A stretch of DNA of 64,000 bases from LMUY01 sp965198895. Its GTDB lineage: Bacteria; Pseudomonadota; Alphaproteobacteria; Acetobacterales; Acetobacteraceae. The notes beneath the pieces are model-generated. The model ran no database searches, was not told the DNA's origin, and saw nothing but the letters and a program-made list of their open reading frames with translations. Positions 43,043 to 52,032 of the stretch are shown here, one piece after another (the first letter of the stretch is position 1; every line of letters starts with the position of its first letter). The translations under genes and the position numbers were made by a program. The stretch is taken from assembly GCA_965198895.1 (NCBI GenBank), contig OZ240676.1:4960001-5024000 (forward strand). Direction: 5' to 3'.

Positions 43043-43915
43043 TTAAAGATCGCCGCTCCAAGCCTCCGGCAACACGACGTAGCCGTCGCCGGACCGGGCG
43101 ATCCGCGAGAAGCCTGGGAACGACATGTGCATGCCGGTGACCAGCAGATCCTCGTCGACGGCACGCTCCAGCGCCGCACGCCGGGTGCGGATCGCCTGCG
43201 CCGGGTCGGTGTCGAAGCCGGTGCCCACATCCGGCCGGGCCGCCTGCACCACGGGCACGTGGAACACGTCGGCGAAGATCAGCAGGCGCTCGTTGCCGCT
43301 CGTGACCATCAACCCGGTGTGGCCGGGCGTATGGCCGGGCATGGCGATCGCCTCCAGCCCCGGCATGATCTCGCCGAACGCGAAGCGGTGCAGCTTGCCG
43401 GCATAGGGCGCGACGGCGTCGCGGGCTCCGTCGAACGACCCGCGGCGAGCCTCGGGTGCGGCGGCTTTCTTCGCGTCGTCCTCCCAGAACGCCAACTCGG
43501 TTTCGGCGACCCACAGTTCGGCGTTGGGGAACGCTGCGCCACCGGCAGCGTCCCGCAGGCCGCCAAAATGGTCGCCGTGCAGGTGGGTCAGCACGATTGC
43601 GTCCACATCGCCGGGCGCCATGCCGGCCGCTTTCATGTTCGCCCCCAGCCTGCCCGCGATCGGCCCCCACGCCGTCCCCGCGCCCGTATCCACCAGCACC
43701 GTCCGGTCCGGCCACTGCAGCAGGAACGTGTTGACCGCGCTGTGGAACGGCGGCCTGCGTCCGCCGGCCCGCAGCAGCATCTCGCGGTCCTCGGGCGTGA
43801 TGCCGATCAATACCTCGGGCGGCAGCACCACCGATCCGTCGTTCAGTGCCGTGACCAGAACCTCGCCGACCCGGCGGTGATAGACCCCTGGAACCTGCTC
43901 GTCCGCAATCGTCAT
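43043..43915 (-). CDS. Metallo-beta-lactamase-fold hydrolase
   Basis: This 290-residue protein has the motif H111-x-H113-x-D115-H116 in THLHGDHFGG and a downstream MPGHTPGHTGL, so it is a dinuclear metal hydrolase of the lactonase/AttM-like branch. The C-terminal segment ends with GMHMSFPGFSRI. Its ATG lies four bases within the end of the DUF815 ATPase gene, so the two genes are coupled. The substrate is not deducible. Confidence 0.88.
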   Translation of the reverse strand: MTIADEQVPGVYHRRVGEVLVTALNDGSVVLPPEVLIGITPEDREMLLRAGGRRPPFHSAVNTFLLQWPDRTVLVDTGAGTAWGPIAGRLGANMKAAGMAPGDVDAIVLTHLHGDHFGGLRDAAGGAAFPNAELWVAETELAFWEDDAKKAAAPEARRGSFDGARDAVAPYAGKLHRFAFGEIMPGLEAIAMPGHTPGHTGLMVTSGNERLLIFADVFHVPVVQAARPDVGTGFDTDPAQAIRTRRAALERAVDEDLLVTGMHMSFPGFSRIARSGDGYVVLPEAWSGDL

Positions 43916-44826
43916 GCGCTATGCTCCTCGTTTGCGCCCAGCCGTCCGGCCAGGTCCTGGATGAACTGCCACGCGACCCGGCCCGATCGGCCACCCCGGC
44001 CGGCGGACCAGGCGATGGCCTCGGCCCGCAATGCCTCGGCATCGATGCGCAGGCCAAGATCGGCCGCGTACGCCTCGACCATGGCTAGATAGGTGGGCTG
44101 GTCGGTGTTGTGAAACCCGATCCACAGCCCGAAGCGGTCGGACAGCGATACCTTCTCCTCAACCGCCTCGCCGGGGTTGATAGCGCTACCCCGCTCGTTC
44201 TCGATCATGTCGCGCGGCATCAGATGGCGGCGGTTGGACGTGGCGTAGAACAGCACGTTGGCCGGGCGGCCCTCGATGCCACCGTCCAGCACCGATTTCA
44301 GGGCTTTGTAATCGGCGTCTTCGCGCTCGAACGACAGGTCGTCGCAGAAGATGATGCAGCGGCGCGCGCTCGGCCTCAGCAGGTTCAGCAACGCGGGCAG
44401 GGTCACGATATCTTCACGCGCGATCTCGATCAGGGCGATGCTGCCGGGGTGCTGGCGCAGTGCCTCGGCATGCGCCGCCTTCACCAGCGAGGACTTACCG
44501 GTGCCACGGGCGCCCCACAGCATGGCGTTGTTGGCGGGCAGCCCGGCGGCGAAGCGCAGCGTGTTGGGCAGCAGGCGCTCGCGTTGCGGCTCGATGCCCT
44601 GCAACAGGTCCAACCGGACGGCGGCCACGTGCGGCACCGGTTGCAGCCGGCCGCCATCGGGGTGCCAGACGAACGCATCCGCGCTGTCCAGCGTCACGGG
44701 GGCGGGCGGGGCGGGCGCTAGCCGCTCCAATGCATCGGCGATGCGGGCGAGCACGGGGAGCAGACTGGTGTCCAAAACGAGCCTCAACTTGACGGGATAG
44801 CGCGGCAAACTATGGTCCGCCGCCAA
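43912..44826 (-). CDS. DUF815-family AAA-type ATPase
   Basis: This protein of about 304 residues has Walker A GARGTGKS (105-112) after AMLW, and IIFCDDLSF as Walker B, then FYATSNRRHLMPRDMIEN. These are the signatures of the DUF815 ATPase family, which is widespread in alphaproteobacteria and of unknown role. The start used is TTG at 44826, without a good ribosome-binding site; a few codons shorter is possible. It is divergent from yajC, a frequent arrangement. Confidence 0.85.
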   Translation of the reverse strand: MAADHSLPRYPVKLRLVLDTSLLPVLARIADALERLAPAPPAPVTLDSADAFVWHPDGGRLQPVPHVAAVRLDLLQGIEPQRERLLPNTLRFAAGLPANNAMLWGARGTGKSSLVKAAHAEALRQHPGSIALIEIAREDIVTLPALLNLLRPSARRCIIFCDDLSFEREDADYKALKSVLDGGIEGRPANVLFYATSNRRHLMPRDMIENERGSAINPGEAVEEKVSLSDRFGLWIGFHNTDQPTYLAMVEAYAADLGLRIDAEALRAEAIAWSAGRGGRSGRVAWQFIQDLAGRLGANEEHSA

Positions 44827-44848
44827 TCACCGCAACCCGGATCCGTTC

Positions 44849-45181
44849 ATGTTCATTACCCCTGCCTACGCCCAGGATTTCGGCGGCATGATTACCCAGT
44901 ATAGCCAGTTCCTGCCGATCGTCCTGATCTTCGGGGTATTCTACTTCCTGCTGATCCGCCCGCAGCAGACCGCGCAGAAGAAGCTCAAGACCCGCCTGGC
45001 CGCGCTACGCCGGGGGGACAAGGTCGTCACCGGCGGCGGCCTGGTCGGCGTCGTGCAGCGCGTCAAGGAGGGCAGCAACGAAGTCGAGATCGAGCTCGCT
45101 CCCAACGTTCGCGTGACGGCAGTGCGCGAGACGATCAACACCGTGATCGACCCGGTGCCCGCGAACGACGTGAAGAAATAG
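44849..45181 (+). CDS. yajC: Sec translocon accessory subunit YajC
   Basis: This 110-residue protein has one membrane helix at about 19-37 (FLPIVLIFGVFYFLLIRPQQ) and a cytoplasmic tail with RRGDKVVTGGGLVG, diagnostic of YajC. YajC associates with SecDF to help protein export. In most relatives secD and secF follow directly, but here the next gene is an unrelated membrane protein. The ATG lies 22 bases from the divergent DUF815 gene. Confidence 0.95.
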   Translation: MFITPAYAQDFGGMITQYSQFLPIVLIFGVFYFLLIRPQQTAQKKLKTRLAALRRGDKVVTGGGLVGVVQRVKEGSNEVEIELAPNVRVTAVRETINTVIDPVPANDVKK

Positions 45182-45227
45182 CCCACTATCGTATGTAAGG
45201 TCGGGGCCGCCATGCTATAGCGGCGGC

Positions 45228-47267
45228 ATGGTCCCGGTCCGTGGCGTGTTGGCGTACTCCATGGCGTTGGTGCTGGGGATCGTCTTCGCCGTGTGGCTGG
45301 TCTCCTGGCACGACATCGTCCCCGCGGACGTGCTGCACGCGGCCAGCATCGGCGACGAGGCGGTCAACGGGGTCGGGCAGCGCTATTTCCTGGGCGCTCC
45401 GTGGCACTGGCCGCTGCTCGTCGTGCCGGCGTTGGCGTGGCCCGGCGGCACCAATGTCGCCTTGACCGACAGCATTCCGCTTGCCTTGCTGCTGCTCAAG
45501 CCGGTCCGGGCGTTGCTGGACCCCGGTGCCTCGGCGACCGAGGCTTGGTTCGCGTTGGCCCTTGCGCTGCAGCCGGTCGCGGCGGTGTTCGCACTACGCG
45601 CCGCCGGCGAGCACCGGGCGCTGCCAGCGGTCGCGATTGGGGTGCTGGCGGCCACCATGCCCAGCTTGCTAAACCGTTCGGGGCACATGGCGCTATGTAG
45701 CCATTTCGCCATCCTGTGCGCGATCGGGCTGTATTTCGTGCTGGTTCCGGGGAGACCAAGAGCTTGGTGGGCCGCCGCCGCCCTGTTGATCGGCAGCTTG
45801 CTGATCCACCCATACATTCTGGCCATGGTGGCCACCGTGCTGGCCGCCGTGCCCTTGACGCGGGTGCTGCGGGGAACGTCTAGCTGGTGGCGCGCTGGTC
45901 TGTGCTGGACCCTTGCGATGGCCGTTTGCGCCGGTCTGGCGTGGCTGCTCGGCTACGGTGGCAGCCGGCCCGCACCAGGGTTCGGCACTTATGCGATGAA
46001 CCTGCTTAACCCGGTACTGCCACTGGCGTCCTCCATATTCCCGAGCTCCACCTTCGGAAGCGCGGGAGGCGGCGGTTGGGAGGGCTATCAGTATCTCGGC
46101 GCCGGCATTCTGGGCCTCGCCGCATTGAGCCTGATCCAGGTGGCGCGCGGGCGGCTGACCGGCTGGCACCGGCATGGCGGCCTGGTGCTGGTGATGGTGG
46201 GTCTGACCGTGTTCGCCTTGTCAAACATCGCCTATGCCGGGCCGCTGCGCCTGTATCATTGGCGCCCGGTTCCGGCCGTGATCGAGCAGTTCCGCTCCAC
46301 CGGACGGTTCTTCTGGCCGGTCGCCTATGTGATCCTGGTGGCGGGCGTTGCCGGCGCCGCCTCGCTGCCTGCCTGGCCCGCCGCTTTGGTGCTGGTCGCC
46401 GCCTTGGGGCTGCAATGGGCCGACACGGCGGGGCTGCGCGCCACGGTCCGCCATCTCGGCGACGAGCGCAGGATCTGGCACATCGATGCCACCGCCCTGC
46501 GCCCGATCTTCGCCGCCCACACCGAGCTGACGCTGTGGCCCGTCTTCGGCTGCGGCGCCTCCCCCGACAACGACGCCGACGTGCAGGTGATGCTGCTGGC
46601 GTCCGAGACCCTGATGCGGACCAACACGATGAACACCGCCCGCGACTACGCTGAGGCGGCATGCGATCCCGCCCCAACCCTGGCACCCCCGTTGCGCCCA
46701 GGCGAGTTGCGCGTCGTTCGAACCCGACGCGATGCCTGGTTCGTGCCCGGCGCCGTCACCGCCTGCCGGGAACTGGACCCATTCATGCTCTGCTCCGCCG
46801 ATCCGGCCACCCTGGTCGGAACCACCCCCCTGGGGGTGCCGGCGCTGCCGGTAGGACAGACAGTCACCAATCCGTCGCCGGCGTTCCAGGCCGCACTGTC
46901 CCCAGGCTGGGCCGTGCCGGAGGGGGCGGGGGTGTGGAGCGAAGGCCGCCTTGCGACCCTGCATTTCCGCCCCGCCGGTCCGGGCGCCACGCTCACTCTG
47001 ACGATCGAGAGCCTGGCCCCGCAGCCCGGTGGCGTGCAGACGGTGCAGGCCGTGGCGGGCGGGATGGCTCAAGGCGACTGGGTGATCCCAGACCACGCGA
47101 TCCAGACGCATACGCTGAGCCTGTCCGGCTGCGGCCCGGATGTTTGCGCCGTGCAACTGCGGATCGGTCAACCCGTTCGACCCAAGGATCGAGCGGATCA
47201 CGGAACGAATGAAGATCCGAGGCCGCTCGGCATTTATTTGCGTTCGCTTCGGCTGGACGCACAATAA
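45228..47267 (+). CDS. DUF6311-like multi-spanning membrane protein
   Basis: This 679-residue protein has about twelve hydrophobic segments in its first 390 residues and a soluble C-terminal part of about 280. The first part resembles DUF6311 membrane proteins, with GAPWHWPLL, NVALTDSIPLALLLLKP and LLNRSGHMALCSHF. These proteins look like polytopic lipid-linked glycosyltransferases but have no proven activity. The ATG is preceded by GCGGC only. It precedes an enoyl-CoA hydratase gene by 15 bases. Confidence 0.78.
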   Translation: MVPVRGVLAYSMALVLGIVFAVWLVSWHDIVPADVLHAASIGDEAVNGVGQRYFLGAPWHWPLLVVPALAWPGGTNVALTDSIPLALLLLKPVRALLDPGASATEAWFALALALQPVAAVFALRAAGEHRALPAVAIGVLAATMPSLLNRSGHMALCSHFAILCAIGLYFVLVPGRPRAWWAAAALLIGSLLIHPYILAMVATVLAAVPLTRVLRGTSSWWRAGLCWTLAMAVCAGLAWLLGYGGSRPAPGFGTYAMNLLNPVLPLASSIFPSSTFGSAGGGGWEGYQYLGAGILGLAALSLIQVARGRLTGWHRHGGLVLVMVGLTVFALSNIAYAGPLRLYHWRPVPAVIEQFRSTGRFFWPVAYVILVAGVAGAASLPAWPAALVLVAALGLQWADTAGLRATVRHLGDERRIWHIDATALRPIFAAHTELTLWPVFGCGASPDNDADVQVMLLASETLMRTNTMNTARDYAEAACDPAPTLAPPLRPGELRVVRTRRDAWFVPGAVTACRELDPFMLCSADPATLVGTTPLGVPALPVGQTVTNPSPAFQAALSPGWAVPEGAGVWSEGRLATLHFRPAGPGATLTLTIESLAPQPGGVQTVQAVAGGMAQGDWVIPDHAIQTHTLSLSGCGPDVCAVQLRIGQPVRPKDRADHGTNEDPRPLGIYLRSLRLDAQ

Positions 47268-47282
47268 CCGGGGGAGACAACC

Positions 47283-48032
47283 ATGGCGGACAGTGCGCGC
47301 TCGATCAGGACCGAGGTGATGGAGGGAATTGCCCTTCTCACCTTCAACGTGCCGCCCCGCAACGCCGCCTGCGCCACCGATCTGGGCAACATGGCCGATG
47401 TGCTGGAGCGCTACGCCCACGATCCCGAGATCCGTGTGGTGGTGCTGACCGGCGCCGGCTACCAGGCCTTCGTGACGGATCCCGAGGACGAGGACATGGG
47501 GGACATCGCCGACCACGCTGCCGCCTGCAGCCGCGCGCAGGATGCGCTGGCCGCGTTCCCCAAGCCGGTGATCGCCCGCATCCGGGGGGATTGCATCGGG
47601 GCCGGGCTATTGCTTGCCTTGCACGCGGACCTGCTGATCGCTGCCGAGGACAGCGCGTTCGCCTTGCCTGCCGCGCGATGGGGCTCGGCTTACTCGCCGG
47701 GCACGGTTGCAGCCCTCGTGGCTTTGGTCGGGCCGCAGCAGGCGAAGCGGCTACTGCTCACCGGCTGGCGGGTCGAGGCGCGCGAGGCGCTGCGGATCGG
47801 CCTGGTCACACTGGTCGTGCCGGATAGTGACTTGTCCGACATCGTGGTCGATCTCGCGCGGGAGATCGCCGACAACGCGCCGCTGGCGGTCACGGCGATG
47901 AAGCGGATGGTGGCCCTTCCTGACGACCCGGCGTTGGGCTCGCTGGTGGAGGCGTGCCGGGTAAGCCAGGACCACCAGGCGGGCATCGCAGCCCGCAAGC
48001 GGGGCAGGCGCCCAGCGTTCCAAGGCCAATAA
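47283..48032 (+). CDS. Enoyl-CoA hydratase/isomerase family protein
   Basis: This 249-residue crotonase-fold protein has the oxyanion-hole regions TGAGYQAFV and IRGDCIGAGLLLALHADL. The usual catalytic glutamates are not clearly conserved, so the exact reaction (hydration, isomerisation or hydrolysis) is uncertain. The ATG follows GGGGGAGA. It is close behind the DUF6311-like gene, but may belong functionally with the acyl-CoA cluster at 49.3-52.4 kb. Confidence 0.85.
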   Translation: MADSARSIRTEVMEGIALLTFNVPPRNAACATDLGNMADVLERYAHDPEIRVVVLTGAGYQAFVTDPEDEDMGDIADHAAACSRAQDALAAFPKPVIARIRGDCIGAGLLLALHADLLIAAEDSAFALPAARWGSAYSPGTVAALVALVGPQQAKRLLLTGWRVEAREALRIGLVTLVVPDSDLSDIVVDLAREIADNAPLAVTAMKRMVALPDDPALGSLVEACRVSQDHQAGIAARKRGRRPAFQGQ

Positions 48033-48068
48033 CCCTTCTCCCGCTCCCTTGTGAGCGATTGCATAGGA

Positions 48069-48183
48069 CTTCTCCCTCTCCCGTCCTTCACGGGAGAGGG
48101 CCGGGGTGAGGGATACCCACAATCGGCCCCTATGGCGCGCGCACCCCGCCCCTAACCCCTCCCACAAGCGGAGGGGGACTTAG
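48069..48183. repeat. family B repeat unit plus an adjacent hairpin
   Basis: Bases 48069-48112 are identical to 42154-42197 over 44 bases. A second palindrome follows near 48150-48180, with CCCCTCCC opposite GGAGGGGG. The block separates two convergent genes. Confidence 0.85.
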
Positions 48184-48186
48184 TCG

Positions 48187-49275
48187 TTAATCGACCCGCA
48201 GCCCCGCCTTGACCAGCAACGGCATGACTTCGGTCACGAAATACGGCAACTCGTCCGTGAAATTCACGAACGACAGCGTCGTCCCGGCGAACCCTGCCTC
48301 TGCGATCCGGATCAGCTCGTCCGCGATGTGCCGCGGCGTGCCCACCAGCGGATACGTCCCACCCCCTGCCGCAAACCGCTTGCGGTGGCGCTGATAGGCC
48401 GACGGATCGTGCGAGTTGGAATTCGCCGACTTGGCCGCCGTGTAGATGTCCAGGCTCGCCTGGTCCGCCATCGTCACCGCGTAATGCTCGTAATACTCCT
48501 CCGCCTCCGCCTGACTTGCGCGGCACACCAAATGGCACGTCGCCATCACGCCGACGTCGCGCCCATGCGCCTCGCCGCGGGCCTTCATGTCGGCGATGGT
48601 GGGCGGCCCGTCCTCGATCGCGACGAACGTGGTCAGCAGGAAATCGGCGGCCTCCGCGGCGAAGGCACGGCCCGGTGGCGAGAACGCGGCGTTCAACGTC
48701 ACCGGGCGCGGGCGCTGCACCGGTTGCGGCTTACCCGATACGGCTTTCAGGTCGTAGAACTGGCCGTGGAAATCGAACGGCTCGGCTTCGCTGTAGATCC
48801 GCTCGATCACCTGAGCCCATTCGCGGCCCTGGGCGTAGCGATCCTCGATCATCTCCAGGCCGAATAGCGCGAATTCCTCGGGGTTCCAGCCGCAGACGAT
48901 GTTCAGCCCAGCCCGGCCGCCGCTCGCCTGGTCGACGGTGGCGAGCGCCTTGGCCGCGAACACCGGGTGCACCATCGGCACGTGCACGGTCGAGAACACC
49001 GCGATCCGCTGCGTGATCCCCGCCAGCGCCGCGGCGAAGGTCAGCGTCTCGAAGCTCCATTCCCGGCTGTTGAGCTCGCCGCCGAAGCCCTTCCAACGCG
49101 CGATCGGCAGGATGAACTCCAGCCCGGCGCGGTCGGCCATCTGCGCCGCGCTGGCGACGCCCGGCCAGGTCGCGGGCCACCGCTCGGGCACCCGGGTGAG
49201 GGCGAGACCACCATCGGCGTTCAGCGAAAACAGCCCCAGTTTGAACCGGTTGGGTCCGTACATCGGATGGATCAC
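48187..49275 (-). CDS. LLM-class flavin-dependent monooxygenase
   Basis: This 362-residue luciferase-like (TIM-barrel) monooxygenase uses reduced FMN from a separate reductase. The similarity to the RutA/SfnG/NtaA branch is seen in ILPIARWKGFGGE, STVHVPMVHPVFAAKALATVDQ and IVCGWNPEEF. I use the GTG at 49275, six bases after GGGAGG; the ATG at 49263 is the alternative. The upstream extension is a shadow of the divergent SDR gene. Sharing the control region with the SDR-hydratase-dehydrogenase operon suggests a linked pathway. Confidence 0.88.
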   Translation of the reverse strand: MIHPMYGPNRFKLGLFSLNADGGLALTRVPERWPATWPGVASAAQMADRAGLEFILPIARWKGFGGELNSREWSFETLTFAAALAGITQRIAVFSTVHVPMVHPVFAAKALATVDQASGGRAGLNIVCGWNPEEFALFGLEMIEDRYAQGREWAQVIERIYSEAEPFDFHGQFYDLKAVSGKPQPVQRPRPVTLNAAFSPPGRAFAAEAADFLLTTFVAIEDGPPTIADMKARGEAHGRDVGVMATCHLVCRASQAEAEEYYEHYAVTMADQASLDIYTAAKSANSNSHDPSAYQRHRKRFAAGGGTYPLVGTPRHIADELIRIAEAGFAGTTLSFVNFTDELPYFVTEVMPLLVKAGLRVD

Positions 49276-49302
49276 GTGTTGCCTCCCAGCGGCCACGAAA
49301 TG

Positions 49303-49316
49303 GTTTAGGTCTAAAC
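49303..49316. promoter_or_regulatory. palindromic operator candidate GTTTAG-GT-CTAAAC
   Basis: Perfect 6-base arms around GT lie between the divergent monooxygenase and SDR genes. A TTGACG at 49319-49324 immediately follows, so a bound dimer would block transcription. MarR- and TetR-type repressors use sites of this form. Confidence 0.55.
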
Positions 49317-49371
49317 GATTGACGAGGTAAAGACCGCCCGGCAGGATCGGCCGCCTACCAAGGGATACAAG

Positions 49372-50100
49372 ATGAACGGGCGCAGAGCGCTGGTCACGGG
49401 AGGCGCCAAGGGCATTGGCCGCGCCGTGGCCGATCGGCTGGCCGCCGAGGGCGCCACAGTCGTCGTGCTCGGCCGCGACGAGGCGGCGCTGGCGGCAACT
49501 CCCTATGAACACGCCGTGGCCGACGTGACCGACGCGGCGGCACTGTCGGACGCGATCACGCGGCTTGGGTCGTTCGATATCCTGGTCAACAACGCTGGGG
49601 GCGCCGTGTCGGCCCCGTTCGGCCAGCACAGCCAGGCCGATTGGGCGGCCATGCTCGGGCTGAACCTCACCAGTTGCTTCACCGCGATCCAGGCGGTGCT
49701 GCCGGGCATGACGCAGCGCAAGTGGGGCCGCGTCGTGTCGATCGCGAGCACGGCCGGGTTGAAAGGCTACGCCTATACCGCGGCCTATTGTGCCGCCAAG
49801 CACGGCGTGATCGGGCTGACGCGTGCGCTCGCCGTCGAATTGGCGCGCACCGGTGTCACCGTGAACGCCGTCTGCCCGGGGTTCACCGATACCGACCTGG
49901 TGAGCCGCGCGGTGGACACCATCGTCGCCAAAACCGGCAAGACGGCAGGGGATGCCCGCTCCGCGCTGGAGCGCACCAACCCGCAGGGCCGCCTAGTGCA
50001 GCCTGCGGAGGTCGCGGGAGCGGTTGCGTATTTGTGTCACGACGATGCCGGGTCGCTGACCGGACAGTCGATCGCAGTGGCTGGTGGAGAGATCATGTGA
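49372..50100 (+). CDS. Short-chain dehydrogenase/reductase
   Basis: This 242-residue classical SDR has the cofactor motif TGGAKGIG, NNAG, catalytic Ser in SIASTAG and Y-x3-K in YCAAKHG. It ends in a TGQSIAVAGGEIM tail. Closely similar SDRs belong to gene sets for 2-aminobenzoyl-CoA or salicylyl-CoA breakdown. It opens an operon with enoyl-CoA hydratase, acyl-CoA dehydrogenase and RidA, and overlaps the next gene by four bases. Confidence 0.92.
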   Translation: MNGRRALVTGGAKGIGRAVADRLAAEGATVVVLGRDEAALAATPYEHAVADVTDAAALSDAITRLGSFDILVNNAGGAVSAPFGQHSQADWAAMLGLNLTSCFTAIQAVLPGMTQRKWGRVVSIASTAGLKGYAYTAAYCAAKHGVIGLTRALAVELARTGVTVNAVCPGFTDTDLVSRAVDTIVAKTGKTAGDARSALERTNPQGRLVQPAEVAGAVAYLCHDDAGSLTGQSIAVAGGEIM

Positions 50101-50891
50101 ACCCGCAACATTTTCTGTGGCAGATGGATGGCGGGGTCGCGACGGTCACGCTCAACCGGCCGGAGCGCAAGAACCCGCTGACCTTCGACAGCTATGCCGA
50201 GCTGCGGGACACGTTCCGCGCGCTGCAATACGAGAGCGCGGTGAAGGCCGTCGTGATCACCGGTGCCGGCGGCAATTTCTGCTCCGGCGGCGACGTGTTC
50301 GAGATCATCGAGCCGCTGACCAAGATGGCGATGCCGGAGCTGCTCGCCTTCACGCGCATGACCGGTGATCTAGTCAAGGCAATGCGCGCCTGCCCGCAGC
50401 CGATCGTGGCGGCGGTGGAAGGCGTGTGCGCCGGCGCGGGTGCGATCCTGGCGATGGCAAGCGATCTGCGGTACGCGACCGCCGCCAGCCGCACGGCCTT
50501 TTTGTTCACCCGCGTCGGCCTTGCCGGCTGCGACATGGGAGCCTGCGCGATCCTGCCCCGGCTGATCGGCCAGGGGCGCGCCAGCGAGCTGTTGTTCACC
50601 GGCCGCGCGATGACGGGCGAGGAGGGGCTCGCCTGGGGATTCTATAACACCCTGCTCGAACCCGGCGCCGTGCTGGGCCATGCGCAGGGTGTCGCCGGCA
50701 AACTCGCCTTAGGCCCCACCTTCGCGCACGGCATCACCAAGACCATGCTGCACCGCGAGTGGTCCATGGACATCGACACCGCTATCGAGGCCGAAGCGCA
50801 GGCGCAGGCGATCTGCATGGCGACCAAAGATTTCACCCGCGCGTTCGAAGCGTTCGCCAACAAACGGCAGCCGGAGTTCAAGGGTGACTGA
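50097..50891 (+). CDS. Enoyl-CoA hydratase family protein
   Basis: This 264-residue crotonase-fold enzyme has TGAGGNFCSGGDVFEI and VCAGAGAILAMASDLR. The start is the GTG inside the stop of the SDR; the upstream open frame is a shadow. The run NRPERKNPLTFDSYAELRD and the LAGCDMGACAILPR segment are characteristic of hydratases in aromatic-CoA clusters of alpha- and betaproteobacteria. It probably hydrates an unsaturated ring-derived CoA ester. Its end overlaps the dehydrogenase by eight bases. Confidence 0.92.
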   Translation: MNPQHFLWQMDGGVATVTLNRPERKNPLTFDSYAELRDTFRALQYESAVKAVVITGAGGNFCSGGDVFEIIEPLTKMAMPELLAFTRMTGDLVKAMRACPQPIVAAVEGVCAGAGAILAMASDLRYATAASRTAFLFTRVGLAGCDMGACAILPRLIGQGRASELLFTGRAMTGEEGLAWGFYNTLLEPGAVLGHAQGVAGKLALGPTFAHGITKTMLHREWSMDIDTAIEAEAQAQAICMATKDFTRAFEAFANKRQPEFKGD

Positions 50892-52032
50892 TCGCTCGTA
50901 CCTGCAATGGCCGTTCCTGTCGGATGCGCAACGTGCATTGTCCGAGGAGGTAGAGGCTTGGGCCACGCCCGAACTCGCGCACCCGCACGGCAATGATACC
51001 GACGTCGACGCGGCGTGCCGTGACCTGGCGCGCCGCATGGGCGCCGCCAATTTGTTCCGCCATGCGGTGCCGGAGGACGGGCATCTCGAAGTCCGCTCGC
51101 TGTGCCTGATGCGCGAGACGCTGGCCCGGCACGATGCCCTGGCCGATTTCGTCTACGCGATGCAGGGGCTGGGCACCGGCTCGATCACGCTGTTCGGCAC
51201 GGCAGAACAGAAGGCGCGGTTCTTGCCTTCGGTGCGCAGTGGTGAGGCCTTGGCGGCGTTTGCCCTGTCCGAGCCGGACGCCGGGTCGGACGTGGCGGCG
51301 ATGAGCACCACGGCCACGGCAGTTCCCGGCGGCTGGCGGTTGGACGGCGTGAAGACCTGGATCAGCAATGGCGGCATCGCGGCGCATTACGTCGTGTTCG
51401 CCCGCACGGATGATGCCCCGGGTACGCGTGGCATTTCCGCCTTCGTGGTGCCGGCCGACACGCCGGGGCTGATCGTGACCGAACGCATCGATGTCATCGC
51501 GCCGCACCCGCTCGCGACATTGCTCTTCGACGGCTGCATCGTGGAGTCCGACGCACTGCTGGGCCGGGCCGGGGAAGGCTTCAAGATCGCGATGTCGACG
51601 CTCGACGTATTTCGCCCGACCGTCGGCGCAGCGGCCCTCGGCATGGCCCGGCGTGCGATGCATGAAGCCGTGCACCGCGCCCGCACGCGCAAGATGGGTG
51701 CGGGAATGCTGGCCGACCTGGCCGTCACGCAATCCACCATCGGCGACATGGCCACCGAGATCGACGCGGCAGCGCTGCTGATCTACCGCGCCGCCTGGAC
51801 GCGGGACACGACGGGCGTGCGCATCACGCGCGAGGCGGCGATGGCCAAGATGTTCGCCACCGAGGCGGCACAACGCGTGATCGACGCGGCCGTGCAAATC
51901 ATGGGCGGCCTCGGCGTCAAGCGCGGCTGCATCGTGGAGTCGCTGTATCGCGACGTCCGGGCCTTGCGCATCTACGAGGGAGCAACCGAGGTGCAGAAGA
52001 TGATCATCGCCCGCCAGGTGTTGGCCGCGTGA
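50884..52032 (+). CDS. Acyl-CoA dehydrogenase family protein
   Basis: This 382-residue FAD enzyme oxidises an acyl-CoA to the 2,3-enoyl form. Signatures are FALSEPDAGSDVAAM, KTWISNGG and a C-terminal GGLGVKRG with LRIYEGATEVQ. The glutamate in YEGATE is at the position of the catalytic base in short-chain family members. It starts with GTG overlapping the hydratase and ends four bases into the RidA gene. Confidence 0.93.
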   Translation: MTDRSYLQWPFLSDAQRALSEEVEAWATPELAHPHGNDTDVDAACRDLARRMGAANLFRHAVPEDGHLEVRSLCLMRETLARHDALADFVYAMQGLGTGSITLFGTAEQKARFLPSVRSGEALAAFALSEPDAGSDVAAMSTTATAVPGGWRLDGVKTWISNGGIAAHYVVFARTDDAPGTRGISAFVVPADTPGLIVTERIDVIAPHPLATLLFDGCIVESDALLGRAGEGFKIAMSTLDVFRPTVGAAALGMARRAMHEAVHRARTRKMGAGMLADLAVTQSTIGDMATEIDAAALLIYRAAWTRDTTGVRITREAAMAKMFATEAAQRVIDAAVQIMGGLGVKRGCIVESLYRDVRALRIYEGATEVQKMIIARQVLAA

